IMG/VR virus record: IMGVR_UViG_3300034107_000136
Span: 1 to 64,000 of that record
Source of the DNA: a virus
Strand: one strand, 5' to 3'
DNA: 64,000 nt
Within the stretch, counting starts at the first letter, position 1; each line of letters opens with the position of its first letter. The notes beneath the pieces were generated by a model that saw only the letters and a list, made by a program, of their open reading frames with translations, was not told the DNA's origin and searched no databases. Made by a program: the position numbers and the translations under genes. This document shows positions 53,682-62,544 of this stretch, in pieces.

Positions 53682-56600
53682 ATGTTTCAGTCAGATGCGC
53701 TGAAAGATCATCTACAGACTTCCTATACCATTGAAAACAAGTCACTAGTTTTTGCTGAGTGGAATCTTAATCAACCAGAAAATATAGCGAGGATTGGCAA
53801 CTATCGCTACAGACCTAGCGGTGGCGTCGTTGATGCTCAATTCGCTACAGTGCCGCTAACATACGATATCAACGATGCTGGTGGGTATTACACAGGAGCA
53901 ACAGATGCAGACATTGTTGTTGATGGTGGGTATGATGACAATGGAGATCCTATAAGTTTTACTACCGCTAAAGATAAGATGCAGATGCTTTACTCACTTG
54001 AAGATTGTTTTAATCCGTTCAGACCAAGATCTGGAATAAACAAGATGATTTATTTGGGACTATCTGGAGCGGGGTATACAGAATCACAATACATTGCAAA
54101 CTTTGGATCAGATTCTGCAACAAGACCAAGATACTATTTGTCATCAAAGTACGATCAATTTAAATATTGGACATCATATAGAACTCAAGACGGTGTGGAG
54201 TATGGCGTATCTAAAACAATGTTTAATGGAAGATCATATATTGACGATGCAGTTCCCTTTGTTGTATACAACGAAAACATAACAGCAAATAGAATTGTTA
54301 TCAAAATGCAGACAAACGTAGGAGAAACAAATCTTGGAGATATTCGTGTAGGAGAGACTACAATTCCAGATCCTCTCTACGGTGTTGCCAATCAAACAAC
54401 TCCCGTTAGGTGGCGGGTAGAGGTGCTCAAGGGTACTTCTTGGATAGAGGTAGCATCCTTTGATGAGAACTCTCTTCGTTCTGATGGAACAGCAATAATA
54501 CAATCTGATGGATATGTAGAACTTGCATACGGATTACAGTTGCCAAATGAATATAAGGATATCTTTGTTTATGCTGGTGAAATATCTTCGTTTGATAGTC
54601 TTCCAACTAGCGCACCAAACGGGTATGCATATTTATTAAAAGATAATTCTGATGACAAGGGTATTTTTTATATATACAATGAAGTAGATAGTGAGTGGGT
54701 AGGGTTAGACCCACAATACACTTGGGACATAGCAGACAATTTTGTTAGTAAGAATAGCAAATTTGTAACTGATTTGACTAATCCAGATTATTTTTGGGAT
54801 CAAGGTAAAAAAGTATATAGAGACATTGAAGTATTTAAGGGCATAAGAATTGTAGTTGCAACAATGAATAAGCCGAATTGTACTTTTGACCTTATTGAAT
54901 TATCCCCTCGTCTATCTGCTGATCTTACTGATCGTGTTCAAGACTTTAGCATTACGAGGACTCTTTCTGATTTGGGTAATGGAAAGATTCCTGTAGGATC
55001 TTTGCTTGCTGGTACTGGTCAAATAAACGTTAACGATAATGATTTTGCTTTCGTACAAAATAATTCATTTAATGAAATAACTTCTCAAGGAAGCATTGTA
55101 TCAAAATACTTATTGACACATGTAAAGTTTATGTTTTATGATGTGATAAGAAACGTTGACTCATATGATTACTATGTTCCTATAAAGACAATGTATTCTG
55201 AAGGTCTTCCTCAATCTCAAGGTAACTTTGATCAGATCTCTATAAACCTAAGAGATGCATATTTAATTCTTGAAGCAAGTCCTGCTCCATCCTTAATGCT
55301 TACAGACATTTCTTTAAGTGCTGCAATAATGATTCTACTGGATTACATAGGTTTTAGCAACTACGTCTTTAAAAGAATTCAAGGGGTGCCAGACCCAGTT
55401 ATTCCTTATTTCTTTGTTGCACCAAATCAAAACGTTGCAGAAGTTCTTACTCAATTAGCAGTTGCAACTCAGAGTGCAATGTTCTTTGATGAGTATAATA
55501 ATTTTGTTTTGATGACAAAAGAATATTTGTTACCAGATATCGGAGGAAGAGATTTAGATATAACGTTATTTGGTAACAAAGTAGATTCAATGTTACCAAA
55601 CATTATTCAAGTATCTTCATCAAATAAAAGTGTTAACAATAATGGTCAAATAAACTATACTCAAAGATATATTCAAAGAACATATGGGTCAACTCGTCAA
55701 TCCATGTATAGTGATGAGTTTAAGACTTGGGTATATACTCCAACATTAATGTGGGAAGTTACAGGAGATCAAACTACTAAAGCAATAAATGAAACTGCTA
55801 CTGAACAATCTTCCTATTCGTTATCAGCAATGCCGTTAAATTCTAATCTCACAGCAGACGTTCCAACAGTGATAAACAACACAATGACCAACAATATACT
55901 TGACGTGGGCGAATCTATCTACTATATTGCTAGGTACAATGGATTCTTTTACGCTAATGGAGAGATAATAAAGTATGATGCAGTAGAGTATTCAATAACT
56001 GGACAAGCAACACCATTGTGGATAAACAATGTTCAAGAATATCAAAACTACTTCCTAAATATTCCATTTAACGGAAAGATGTATCCAACAGGAAAGATAA
56101 GAATATATTCAGAACCAGAGTATATTGTTGTTGGAGGAGTGACGGTAATGAGTCCTGGCCCTGCTAAGATTCACGGTAGAGGTCAATTTGGAACAACCAT
56201 AACAAATCACGATGCTGGAATCAATACTTATTGGACAGATTCTAATAATGTGTATGGATGTCAGCAGCAAGGTAACTATATTTATAGTGCTGATCAAGTT
56301 GTTAATTATCCATTAGGATTAGAAAAGAATACTGCTGCTGGTATAAGTAATGCAAAAGCAAGAGAAAGTTCTAGAAACGGTATTATAAAGAATACAACCT
56401 CTCAAGTCTATTGGACAGAAAGACAAGTAAATGAATTTACAACAGCACAATCTGGAACTGTTCAATCTTCTGCACTAGTTTTTACTGGTCCAAACTTTGA
56501 TACAGGAGTTTCGCCAAGAGATTATGTTTCTTATATACACAAGCCACTAGACAATGCCTATAAGCATTTTGGAACAAGAATGAGAATTATAGGTAAGATT

Positions 56601-58289
56601 GAAGCGGGTGCAAATAGAGTACAGACACCAATTGGAAGTGCTGAGTACATTTCAATCTCCCCCACAGATTCAAGCCAGCAGATGAGCATCTCAGGAGGCT
56701 CAGGTGGAATAGGTGTTATGGTCAATAACACAACAAACAATGGTTATTATTTTGAAATAGCAGCACTAACAAACAACAACATAAGCAGTTATTATGATTC
56801 CAATAGAAAGCAAATAGTTGTCTATCCTGTTGCAGTAGGAGGAATAGCACTTTCTGGATCTGGAAACAGGATAGTAACAGTTACTACATCTGTAAATCAT
56901 CAGTTTAAGGTTGGTGAAAAAGTTGTTATGTCTGGTTTTGTTAGATCCCCAGTCAGTTCAGAGGTAAATGGTGAGTTTACAATAACAGCAGTAACAGCAA
57001 GAACGCTCACCTATGACTCAGGAGTATCAATTCCAGGAGTTCCGACAAGCGGTGGGCAAGCAGAAATCTATATTGACTCTGGTGTAAACATAAACAACCT
57101 AATATTTTATAAGGTAGTTGAAGGACCAGATCCAGTTACAGGAGTAAGAGGAGCAGCCTACCCAGTCAAACTATGGTCTGGACTTGGAAACATCCTTGTT
57201 GACTCAGGAAGGTTTACAGGACAATATAGAACCGTTGGAGAAAATGCACCAACAGTATATGATCTTGCGGTAGAGTATAAGGATAGTGGAACAATCAGAA
57301 CCTTCTACTTATATGTAAATGATAAACAAGTTGCAACAGTAGTAGATAGTGATCCTTTAATAAAAAATAACAACATGTGTGTCTTTGTTCGTGGGTCAAC
57401 AAAGTGTATGTTTGAAAACGTATACGCTTTATCAGAAAACTATGCTCAGAACACTATTGCCACAGCAGTAGATAACATATCGCAAGTGTTTGGAGATACA
57501 GAGATAAACTCTTCTGAGGCGTTAAGGAAATATGCGGTAAATGGTTTTGTTCAGGCATCGTATTTAAGTGGTATCAGTAGTTATCAGCCACCAAACTTTA
57601 ATATGTATTTTGAAGAATTTGGCACAATACTAAGAGAAGCCGCTCATTTTAATATTGAGTATGACAGAGCCTATCCTGCATTATATGCAAAACTTGCTCC
57701 AACAATGAATAGAATTAAAACATATTCATCTTCTGGATTCTATGCTGGGGCATACGCAGCAGACTTCTTAATCTTTAATTGTTTAGATAAAAATATTAAC
57801 CTTGACCCAACATCGGGAAACTTCCTAAGAATTCAAGGAATAACATTTACTCAAAACACAACTAAAACTTTAACAGTAGATGATTATTTTAATAGAGTGT
57901 CAAATCTTGCTGACCCACAATTTGATTCTGGAAACTTAGTTTATAGTCCATTACATGCAAAAGAACTATACAACAAAGTGAAGGTTAGTAGAACTCGCCA
58001 CGGCAATCAAGAGTTTTCTATTGATAGCATGTATATACAAACAGATGCAGCAGCGAATGATACCTTGGGTTGGATTATTAATAGAACGATGGAGCCTAAA
58101 AAGAATATTGGGATGACCACCTTCGGAACCCAAATGATTCAATTAGGAGATTTAGTAAACATATCCTATACAAATCCTGAAGGCATCAATGTTATTGCAG
58201 ATATAGATACAAAGTTTGTCGTCTATAATATTGAATATGGAAGAACTTCAAGCGGGACAAATATGACGTTATATTTGGCTGAGGTGTAG
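53682..58289 (+). CDS. Large tail-tip/hub protein
   Basis: 1,535 residues. Early part 'LVFAEWNLNQPENIARIGNY'; a hub-like region near 450-640 ('VQDFSITRTLSDLGNGKIPV', 'AAIMILLDYIGFSNYVFKRI', 'VAEVLTQLAVATQSAMFFDE'). Later a lectin-like region near 1100-1230 ('GRFTGQYRTVGENAPTVYDL', 'GTIRTFYLYVNDKQVATVVD'), and an end 'VVYNIEYGRTSSGTNMTLYL'. The hub region resembles the Tal/gp27-like ring that closes the tail; the lectin part may bind the cell surface. Confidence 0.75.
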   Translation: MFQSDALKDHLQTSYTIENKSLVFAEWNLNQPENIARIGNYRYRPSGGVVDAQFATVPLTYDINDAGGYYTGATDADIVVDGGYDDNGDPISFTTAKDKMQMLYSLEDCFNPFRPRSGINKMIYLGLSGAGYTESQYIANFGSDSATRPRYYLSSKYDQFKYWTSYRTQDGVEYGVSKTMFNGRSYIDDAVPFVVYNENITANRIVIKMQTNVGETNLGDIRVGETTIPDPLYGVANQTTPVRWRVEVLKGTSWIEVASFDENSLRSDGTAIIQSDGYVELAYGLQLPNEYKDIFVYAGEISSFDSLPTSAPNGYAYLLKDNSDDKGIFYIYNEVDSEWVGLDPQYTWDIADNFVSKNSKFVTDLTNPDYFWDQGKKVYRDIEVFKGIRIVVATMNKPNCTFDLIELSPRLSADLTDRVQDFSITRTLSDLGNGKIPVGSLLAGTGQINVNDNDFAFVQNNSFNEITSQGSIVSKYLLTHVKFMFYDVIRNVDSYDYYVPIKTMYSEGLPQSQGNFDQISINLRDAYLILEASPAPSLMLTDISLSAAIMILLDYIGFSNYVFKRIQGVPDPVIPYFFVAPNQNVAEVLTQLAVATQSAMFFDEYNNFVLMTKEYLLPDIGGRDLDITLFGNKVDSMLPNIIQVSSSNKSVNNNGQINYTQRYIQRTYGSTRQSMYSDEFKTWVYTPTLMWEVTGDQTTKAINETATEQSSYSLSAMPLNSNLTADVPTVINNTMTNNILDVGESIYYIARYNGFFYANGEIIKYDAVEYSITGQATPLWINNVQEYQNYFLNIPFNGKMYPTGKIRIYSEPEYIVVGGVTVMSPGPAKIHGRGQFGTTITNHDAGINTYWTDSNNVYGCQQQGNYIYSADQVVNYPLGLEKNTAAGISNAKARESSRNGIIKNTTSQVYWTERQVNEFTTAQSGTVQSSALVFTGPNFDTGVSPRDYVSYIHKPLDNAYKHFGTRMRIIGKIEAGANRVQTPIGSAEYISISPTDSSQQMSISGGSGGIGVMVNNTTNNGYYFEIAALTNNNISSYYDSNRKQIVVYPVAVGGIALSGSGNRIVTVTTSVNHQFKVGEKVVMSGFVRSPVSSEVNGEFTITAVTARTLTYDSGVSIPGVPTSGGQAEIYIDSGVNINNLIFYKVVEGPDPVTGVRGAAYPVKLWSGLGNILVDSGRFTGQYRTVGENAPTVYDLAVEYKDSGTIRTFYLYVNDKQVATVVDSDPLIKNNNMCVFVRGSTKCMFENVYALSENYAQNTIATAVDNISQVFGDTEINSSEALRKYAVNGFVQASYLSGISSYQPPNFNMYFEEFGTILREAAHFNIEYDRAYPALYAKLAPTMNRIKTYSSSGFYAGAYAADFLIFNCLDKNINLDPTSGNFLRIQGITFTQNTTKTLTVDDYFNRVSNLADPQFDSGNLVYSPLHAKELYNKVKVSRTRHGNQEFSIDSMYIQTDAAANDTLGWIINRTMEPKKNIGMTTFGTQMIQLGDLVNISYTNPEGINVIADIDTKFVVYNIEYGRTSSGTNMTLYLAEV

Positions 58290-58290
58290 T

Positions 58291-59046
58291 ATGGCTCAAT
58301 CAAATGCAGAAAAAGCAATTGAACGGATGAGACTTGCTCAAGAGGCTACAAATGCAGGTAATTTTGCAGCCGCCGAAGCATATGCTGCTGCTGCTGCAAA
58401 ACAAGCAGCCAAGGCTCCAGCAACTGTTCAACAAGCAGTATATAACCATACCGCTCAAATAATGCAAACTTTATCACAAACTCCAACAACACCAGCAACA
58501 CCAACCCCCAAGGGTCCAGACTCTGGAGGCGGTGGAGGCGGTGGAGGCGGTGGAGGCGGTGGAGGCGGTGGAGGCGGTGGAGGTTCTTCAGCACCAGCAT
58601 CTACACCGCCAGCGCCCGTAATTCCACCACCAGCAGCAACCACTTACGCAGTAAAACAGCCAGCCCCAAGCCTAGTCACATACAATGCAGAAACTTTGCC
58701 ACAAGAACTTATTGTTGATTTGCTATTTGAGGATGTCGGTGGAACAGAGTTAATTAATGTTTCTAGGCATGATACCATTAATGGTCAAAACGTAGTCTAT
58801 TCATTAGTAAGCAACCTATCTATATTAAATAGATCATTCAATCCAAATAACATTCTTGCTGGACAGATGTCATACTCTCAATTTTCTGAATACTCACTAG
58901 ACATTGCATCAAAACTAGTTGGTATTTCATTAGACGCAGGCGGTAACCTTGTTATTGAATTTTCATCAATAGGAAACGATGAGTATGCAGAGATAGAATT
59001 ATCTAGCGATGGTACAATATATAGGATTGGAGTGGTCATACCTTGA
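58291..59046 (+). CDS. Tail-tip protein with polyglycine hinge
   Basis: 251 residues. Alanine-rich helix (1-60, AYAAAAAKQAAKAPATVQQA), then an uninterrupted glycine run at about 79-98, a Pro-rich hinge (STPPAPVIPPPAA), and a C-terminal beta domain (~125-251). The glycine run is encoded by perfect GGAGGCGGT repeats, so its length can vary by slippage. Confidence 0.7.
   Translation: MAQSNAEKAIERMRLAQEATNAGNFAAAEAYAAAAAKQAAKAPATVQQAVYNHTAQIMQTLSQTPTTPATPTPKGPDSGGGGGGGGGGGGGGGGGGGGSSAPASTPPAPVIPPPAATTYAVKQPAPSLVTYNAETLPQELIVDLLFEDVGGTELINVSRHDTINGQNVVYSLVSNLSILNRSFNPNNILAGQMSYSQFSEYSLDIASKLVGISLDAGGNLVIEFSSIGNDEYAEIELSSDGTIYRIGVVIP
58525..58584 (+). repeat. 9-bp minisatellite coding polyglycine
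   Basis: Six perfect GGAGGCGGT units and one partial. In-frame gain or loss would change only the glycine hinge length. Confidence 0.92.
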
Positions 59047-60179
59047 TTACAAATAACGGAAAAGAAATTATTGCTAAGTTTTTGCTTGGTCAAGCACCTG
59101 CATATGCAACCCACATTGCATTAGGTTGTGGAGCAAAGCCAAACTCTGTGGGAGACTTTTCTGCTAAAGAGGTTATGGATTTTGAAATGATCAGGGTTCC
59201 AATTTCTTCAAGAGGATTTGTTGACGTGGGCGGCATAACAAAGTTAGCATTGTCAGCAGAAATGCCAACAGAATCTCGTTATGAGATATCTGAAGTTGCC
59301 CTATGGTCAGCAGCATCAAACAGCGCAGTCACAAACTCTGATAGCCGTATACTTTTTAGTTTTGATTCAAGCGAAGGGTGGAGACTTCATAAGACGGAAT
59401 CTCCTGGATTTACTGGGCCAATTCCAGAATTCACTGCATCTCTTGATGGTGGAGATGACACAAACGATATCAATCTTCCTGTCGTTGCTGGCGATGCTAT
59501 CTTTGCAACCACAGCAGACAACGAAACACTTCTTAGTTCAATCAGAAAAGATAGGCAAGAAGGTTCGCGGTTCCTTAATCACACCATCTTTTTAAGAGGA
59601 GACACCTCTGACATAAACTCGTCATTTGTTATCTCTGACGGAAGTGTTGGAAATTCATCCCACATCCATTTAGACGGAAGAAACATCAACTTATCTAAAA
59701 ATAGTCCAGACGATGAAATAAAGATCGCATTATCAATAGTTCCTCAACAAGAAAGTAATATTGTTATTCCAGATTCAACGAGGGTCGTCATTGAATTTCT
59801 TCAATCAGAAATAAATCCAACAGTTGGATATGCTCGTCTCACTCACGAAGTATTAAATACAGACTTAGAAGCAGACAATAGGTATGCCGTAATTACTAAA
59901 AAACTTAAAGATCTTGAAACATCTCCAGAATTTTCATGGACAGACGTAAGAATGATTAGAATATACACGTCAATACATAAGGATACAGGTGACGTTAATC
60001 CAAGCGATGAGTACTACGTTGTATTAGATGCAATGAGATTTGAAAACCTTAATTCTCCAAACCCGCTGTATGTAATGTCTGGGTATTCAGTTGTTGACAC
60101 CACGCTACAAAGACCAATTGTAAAAATAGCAAACACTAGTAACTATATAGAGTTTAGGCTTTCCGTGGGAGTTGGGTAA
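59043..60179 (+). CDS. Tail-associated structural protein
   Basis: 378 residues from TTG 59043, overlapping the previous stop (TTGA). 'ITNNGKEIIAKFLLGQAPAY' and 'ATHIALGCGAKP' form a well-known phage baseplate/tail motif, followed by 'ISEVALWSAASNSAVTNSDS' and beta domains. No better start exists in frame at the right place. Likely a virion baseplate protein. Confidence 0.72.
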   Translation: MITNNGKEIIAKFLLGQAPAYATHIALGCGAKPNSVGDFSAKEVMDFEMIRVPISSRGFVDVGGITKLALSAEMPTESRYEISEVALWSAASNSAVTNSDSRILFSFDSSEGWRLHKTESPGFTGPIPEFTASLDGGDDTNDINLPVVAGDAIFATTADNETLLSSIRKDRQEGSRFLNHTIFLRGDTSDINSSFVISDGSVGNSSHIHLDGRNINLSKNSPDDEIKIALSIVPQQESNIVIPDSTRVVIEFLQSEINPTVGYARLTHEVLNTDLEADNRYAVITKKLKDLETSPEFSWTDVRMIRIYTSIHKDTGDVNPSDEYYVVLDAMRFENLNSPNPLYVMSGYSVVDTTLQRPIVKIANTSNYIEFRLSVGVG

Positions 60180-60616
60180 TGCCAAAGATAATAATAAGAA
60201 AAGAAGAACTTCCCCCCATCAGTACAGATGATACTGGATACAACGTTCGTGTAAGATTGATATCTCAAGACAGAAACAGATCATCCTTTTGGACTCCATT
60301 GGTTACAATCATCTCCCCTCAAGTAACTGAAATTCCATACATTACTCACATAGTCAATACTGGTTCTGGAAAAACAATAAATGTTGTTTGGGATGATAAT
60401 CAAAATAATAAAGAATACGATATTTATGTAAAGTGGTATATGACTAATGGAGATCCATCAGCAATTTGGGAGTACAAAGGATCGACACTATCAAATACCT
60501 ATACTTTAATAGATCCATCAGCCCATTCATATCAAGTAAGCGTACAGAGGCTGACCTATCCAAAACAATATTCTTCAAGGTATTCTCTGTTTACATCACC
60601 AATACAGAACGTTTGA
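60179..60616 (+). CDS. FN3-like tail protein
   Basis: 145 residues. 'YNVRVRLISQDRNRSSFWTP' and 'TINVVWDDNQNNKEYDIYVK' give the strand pattern of a fibronectin III-like domain, ending 'YSLFTSPIQNV'. Overlaps previous stop (TAATG). Such domains decorate tail proteins and bind surfaces weakly. Confidence 0.65.
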   Translation: MPKIIIRKEELPPISTDDTGYNVRVRLISQDRNRSSFWTPLVTIISPQVTEIPYITHIVNTGSGKTINVVWDDNQNNKEYDIYVKWYMTNGDPSAIWEYKGSTLSNTYTLIDPSAHSYQVSVQRLTYPKQYSSRYSLFTSPIQNV

Positions 60617-60622
60617 TATACT
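60617..60622 (+). promoter_or_regulatory. Extended -10 for leaderless gene at 60629
   Basis: TGATATACT overlapping the stop of the FN3-like gene, 6 bases to ATG. Confidence 0.62.
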
Positions 60623-60628
60623 TAACCT

Positions 60629-61072
60629 ATGGCAATAGTTAGAGTCCCAGAAAGAGGGACGCCCCTAGATGTAACATACCTATATGATTTAGCAAACGCT
60701 ATCAATAACGTATCTAATTCGGTATCCTCAGCAACATATAATTACACTACAGTAAAAACTAGAGAAGCATCAGATCAAAGCATAAAAACTAGTGAGTCTA
60801 GGATTATTGCAGCGTATGTAGATGTAGTAAATAATGAAAACATGTTGGCAGGAACAACAAGATCATTCAGTTATGATTACCCATCAGACTTTAGATACGC
60901 ACCAATCGCCACAGCAAGTCCTGTAAATACTGGACGGACGGCAGTTGGAAACGATGTCACTATTGTTTTAAATTCAATAACAACTTCCAGAGTAGAAGGA
61001 GAAATTAAATTTGCTTCTACTGGAACGATGAGTGTAAGCATAAACTTAATCATTATTGGAATACCAACGTGA
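60629..61072 (+). CDS. Tail structural protein
   Basis: 147 residues, 'AIVRVPERGTPLDVTYLYDL' helix region, then a beta domain 'LAGTTRSFSYDYPSDFRYAP' with IVLNSITTSRVEGEIKF, end 'SINLIIIGIPT'. Pattern seen in T4-like and actinophage baseplate proteins. Unassigned beyond that. Confidence 0.65.
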   Translation: MAIVRVPERGTPLDVTYLYDLANAINNVSNSVSSATYNYTTVKTREASDQSIKTSESRIIAAYVDVVNNENMLAGTTRSFSYDYPSDFRYAPIATASPVNTGRTAVGNDVTIVLNSITTSRVEGEIKFASTGTMSVSINLIIIGIPT

Positions 61073-61078
61073 TATACT
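61073..61078 (+). promoter_or_regulatory. Extended -10 before zinc-ribbon gene
   Basis: TGATATACT, 9 bases to ATG 61088; leader 2-3 nt if used. Confidence 0.5.
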
Positions 61079-61087
61079 TCTTTCATT

Positions 61088-61279
61088 ATGCTTACTTGTA
61101 AAAAATGTAGTGGAAGAATGTTTATTGATAGAGCATTCTCTGAACACAATCATATGGAAACTTTCTGTATAAGATGCGGAACAAGAGTGTTTTATCATAA
61201 CTTTGATCAATCAAATGGAGAAATCTCATGGCTATGGAACATGGAGAAGATGAGAATGAAAGATCATATATCCAAGTAA
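61088..61279 (+). CDS. Zinc-ribbon protein
   Basis: 63 residues with CKKC at 4-7 and CIRC near 29-32, 'MLTCKKCSGRMFIDRAFSEH'. No ribosome site. Its last 52 bases overlap the next gene in another frame. Role unknown, probably regulatory. Confidence 0.72.
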   Translation: MLTCKKCSGRMFIDRAFSEHNHMETFCIRCGTRVFYHNFDQSNGEISWLWNMEKMRMKDHISK

Positions 61280-61770
61280 TACATAGAAAAAATAAAAAGG
61301 CTTGGTTCCTTGATGGAGATCTGGTAAGAATAATTCATGTCAGTCGTGCTCAAGGAATTGTTATACTTTGGAACTGTACAAAGTCTTTACAGATGACTGC
61401 CACTCTGGTAGAATTTAAAAGAAAGAGAAAAAGAGCCTTTACAGTAGCAGAAACAGCAAGACTTCTTAACTATCACAGAAAGAGTATTCCCAGACTAGTT
61501 AAAGCGGGAATGCTTCCTCCTCCCATAGGACAACTGCCAGATGGCAGAACAGCATTTCATCATCTCAGTTATTATAGTGAAGATCATATCTGGGAAGCAA
61601 GAAATCTTATGGCTCAGACCCATATGGGCAGGGCAAGAAAAGATGGAATGATAACAAATAATAAAACCCCAACAGAACAAGAACTCAAGTATGCAATGGG
61701 TGAGGGTCTTATTTATTATGTAAAGAATAATGAAGGAAGATTTATTCCTGTATTTAGTGAGACTGTCTAG
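61228..61770 (+). CDS. MerR-like helix-turn-helix protein
   Basis: 180 residues from ATG 61228, with GGAGAAA 5 bases upstream. The N-terminal ~65 residues form a small beta domain; residues 70-100 (AFTVAETARLLNYHRKSIPR, then LVKAGMLPPPIG) are an excisionase/MerR-type winged helix. Not near an integrase, so it more likely regulates transcription of the flanking late or replication genes. Confidence 0.75.
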   Translation: MAMEHGEDENERSYIQVIHRKNKKAWFLDGDLVRIIHVSRAQGIVILWNCTKSLQMTATLVEFKRKRKRAFTVAETARLLNYHRKSIPRLVKAGMLPPPIGQLPDGRTAFHHLSYYSEDHIWEARNLMAQTHMGRARKDGMITNNKTPTEQELKYAMGEGLIYYVKNNEGRFIPVFSETV

Positions 61771-61773
61771 GTC

Positions 61774-61802
61774 TTGACTACTTACTATTAATCCAATATT
61801 AT
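61774..61802 (+). promoter_or_regulatory. Sigma70-like promoter
   Basis: TTGACT, 17-base spacer, TATTAT. The best-spaced -35/-10 pair in the window. Leader with AGGAAAGG to ATG 61830; starts the helicase operon. Confidence 0.78.
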
Positions 61803-61829
61803 AGGTCCATCAACTAGGAAAGGCTTTAC

Positions 61830-62027
61830 ATGGAAGAAACCAGAATTGCTTGGTCACTCGGTTATACTTTTAATACCGGCAATTTTCAAAACCTTCGTCT
61901 TGACTGTCAAGTGACAGATTACAAGCACGATGATGAAACAGCCAAGGAAGCATCTGATCGTATTTATCAGTTTGTAGAAAATCAACTAATGGAAAAACTC
62001 AACGAGGCAAAGGAAGAACTAGCATGA
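61830..62027 (+). CDS. Small replication-operon protein
   Basis: 65 residues, 'MEETRIAWSLGYTFNTGNFQ', 'LDCQVTDYKHDDETAKEASD', and a charged C-terminal helix. Proteins of this pattern are common in phages, function unknown. Overlaps the next gene (ATGA). Confidence 0.7.
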   Translation: MEETRIAWSLGYTFNTGNFQNLRLDCQVTDYKHDDETAKEASDRIYQFVENQLMEKLNEAKEELA

Positions 62028-62227
62028 TCAATGATCATAGTGGACGATATGAAGCAAGAAACGAAAATCCAATCGTGCTTTGTTCCTATGGAGAGAGTCC
62101 AGCAGATGCCTTTAAGCAAATGGCTAAGTTACTAAAGAAGAGCGATCTTGTTAGCGACTTTGCAAGTGTTAATGCCGTAAACACTTCGTTTGAAGAAGGA
62201 ATTCATTACGTTACCGTCTATATTTAA
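62024..62227 (+). CDS. Small hypothetical protein
   Basis: 67 residues, 'MINDHSGRYEARNENPIVLC', 'SPADAFKQMAKLLKKSDLVS', alpha/beta. Second gene of the helicase operon; overlaps the previous stop. Confidence 0.68.
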   Translation: MINDHSGRYEARNENPIVLCSYGESPADAFKQMAKLLKKSDLVSDFASVNAVNTSFEEGIHYVTVYI

Positions 62228-62235
62228 GGAGAGTC

Positions 62236-62544
62236 ATGGCTGATCGCAAGGATAGGTTTGCACTTATCACTAGGTTCGAAAGGTCATGCAAGATGAAAGG
62301 CATGTCTGCGCCCACTATCAATAAGTACAATGAGCAGTGGGCAGCAGACGCCCTCTTGGAATCTTTTGATATAGATGAGTTGTACAGGGCAATGGAATAC
62401 TATTTTAGTATTCAGGAACGTCCCACATGGAAGGCATTTGCCAATAACGCTGGCCGCCTGCTAGAATCCATGAAGGCAAGTAAAGAAGACAGAGAATTTC
62501 GGGCAGAAATGCGACAGAAGGCAAAGGAATGGGTGAATGGCTAA
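62236..62544 (+). CDS. Small helical protein upstream of helicase
   Basis: 102 residues; ribosome site AAGGAGAGTC. 'RFERSCKMKGMSAPTINKYN', 'FDIDELYRAMEYYFSIQERP' and a basic/acidic helical end. Overlaps the helicase start by 8 bases. Position and helical content suggest a helicase loader or replication accessory (inference). Confidence 0.68.
   Translation: MADRKDRFALITRFERSCKMKGMSAPTINKYNEQWAADALLESFDIDELYRAMEYYFSIQERPTWKAFANNAGRLLESMKASKEDREFRAEMRQKAKEWVNG

Noticed and set aside
61228-61770. Excisionase of a temperate phage
   Set aside because: The helix-turn-helix fits, but no integrase, attachment site or repressor was seen in the window.
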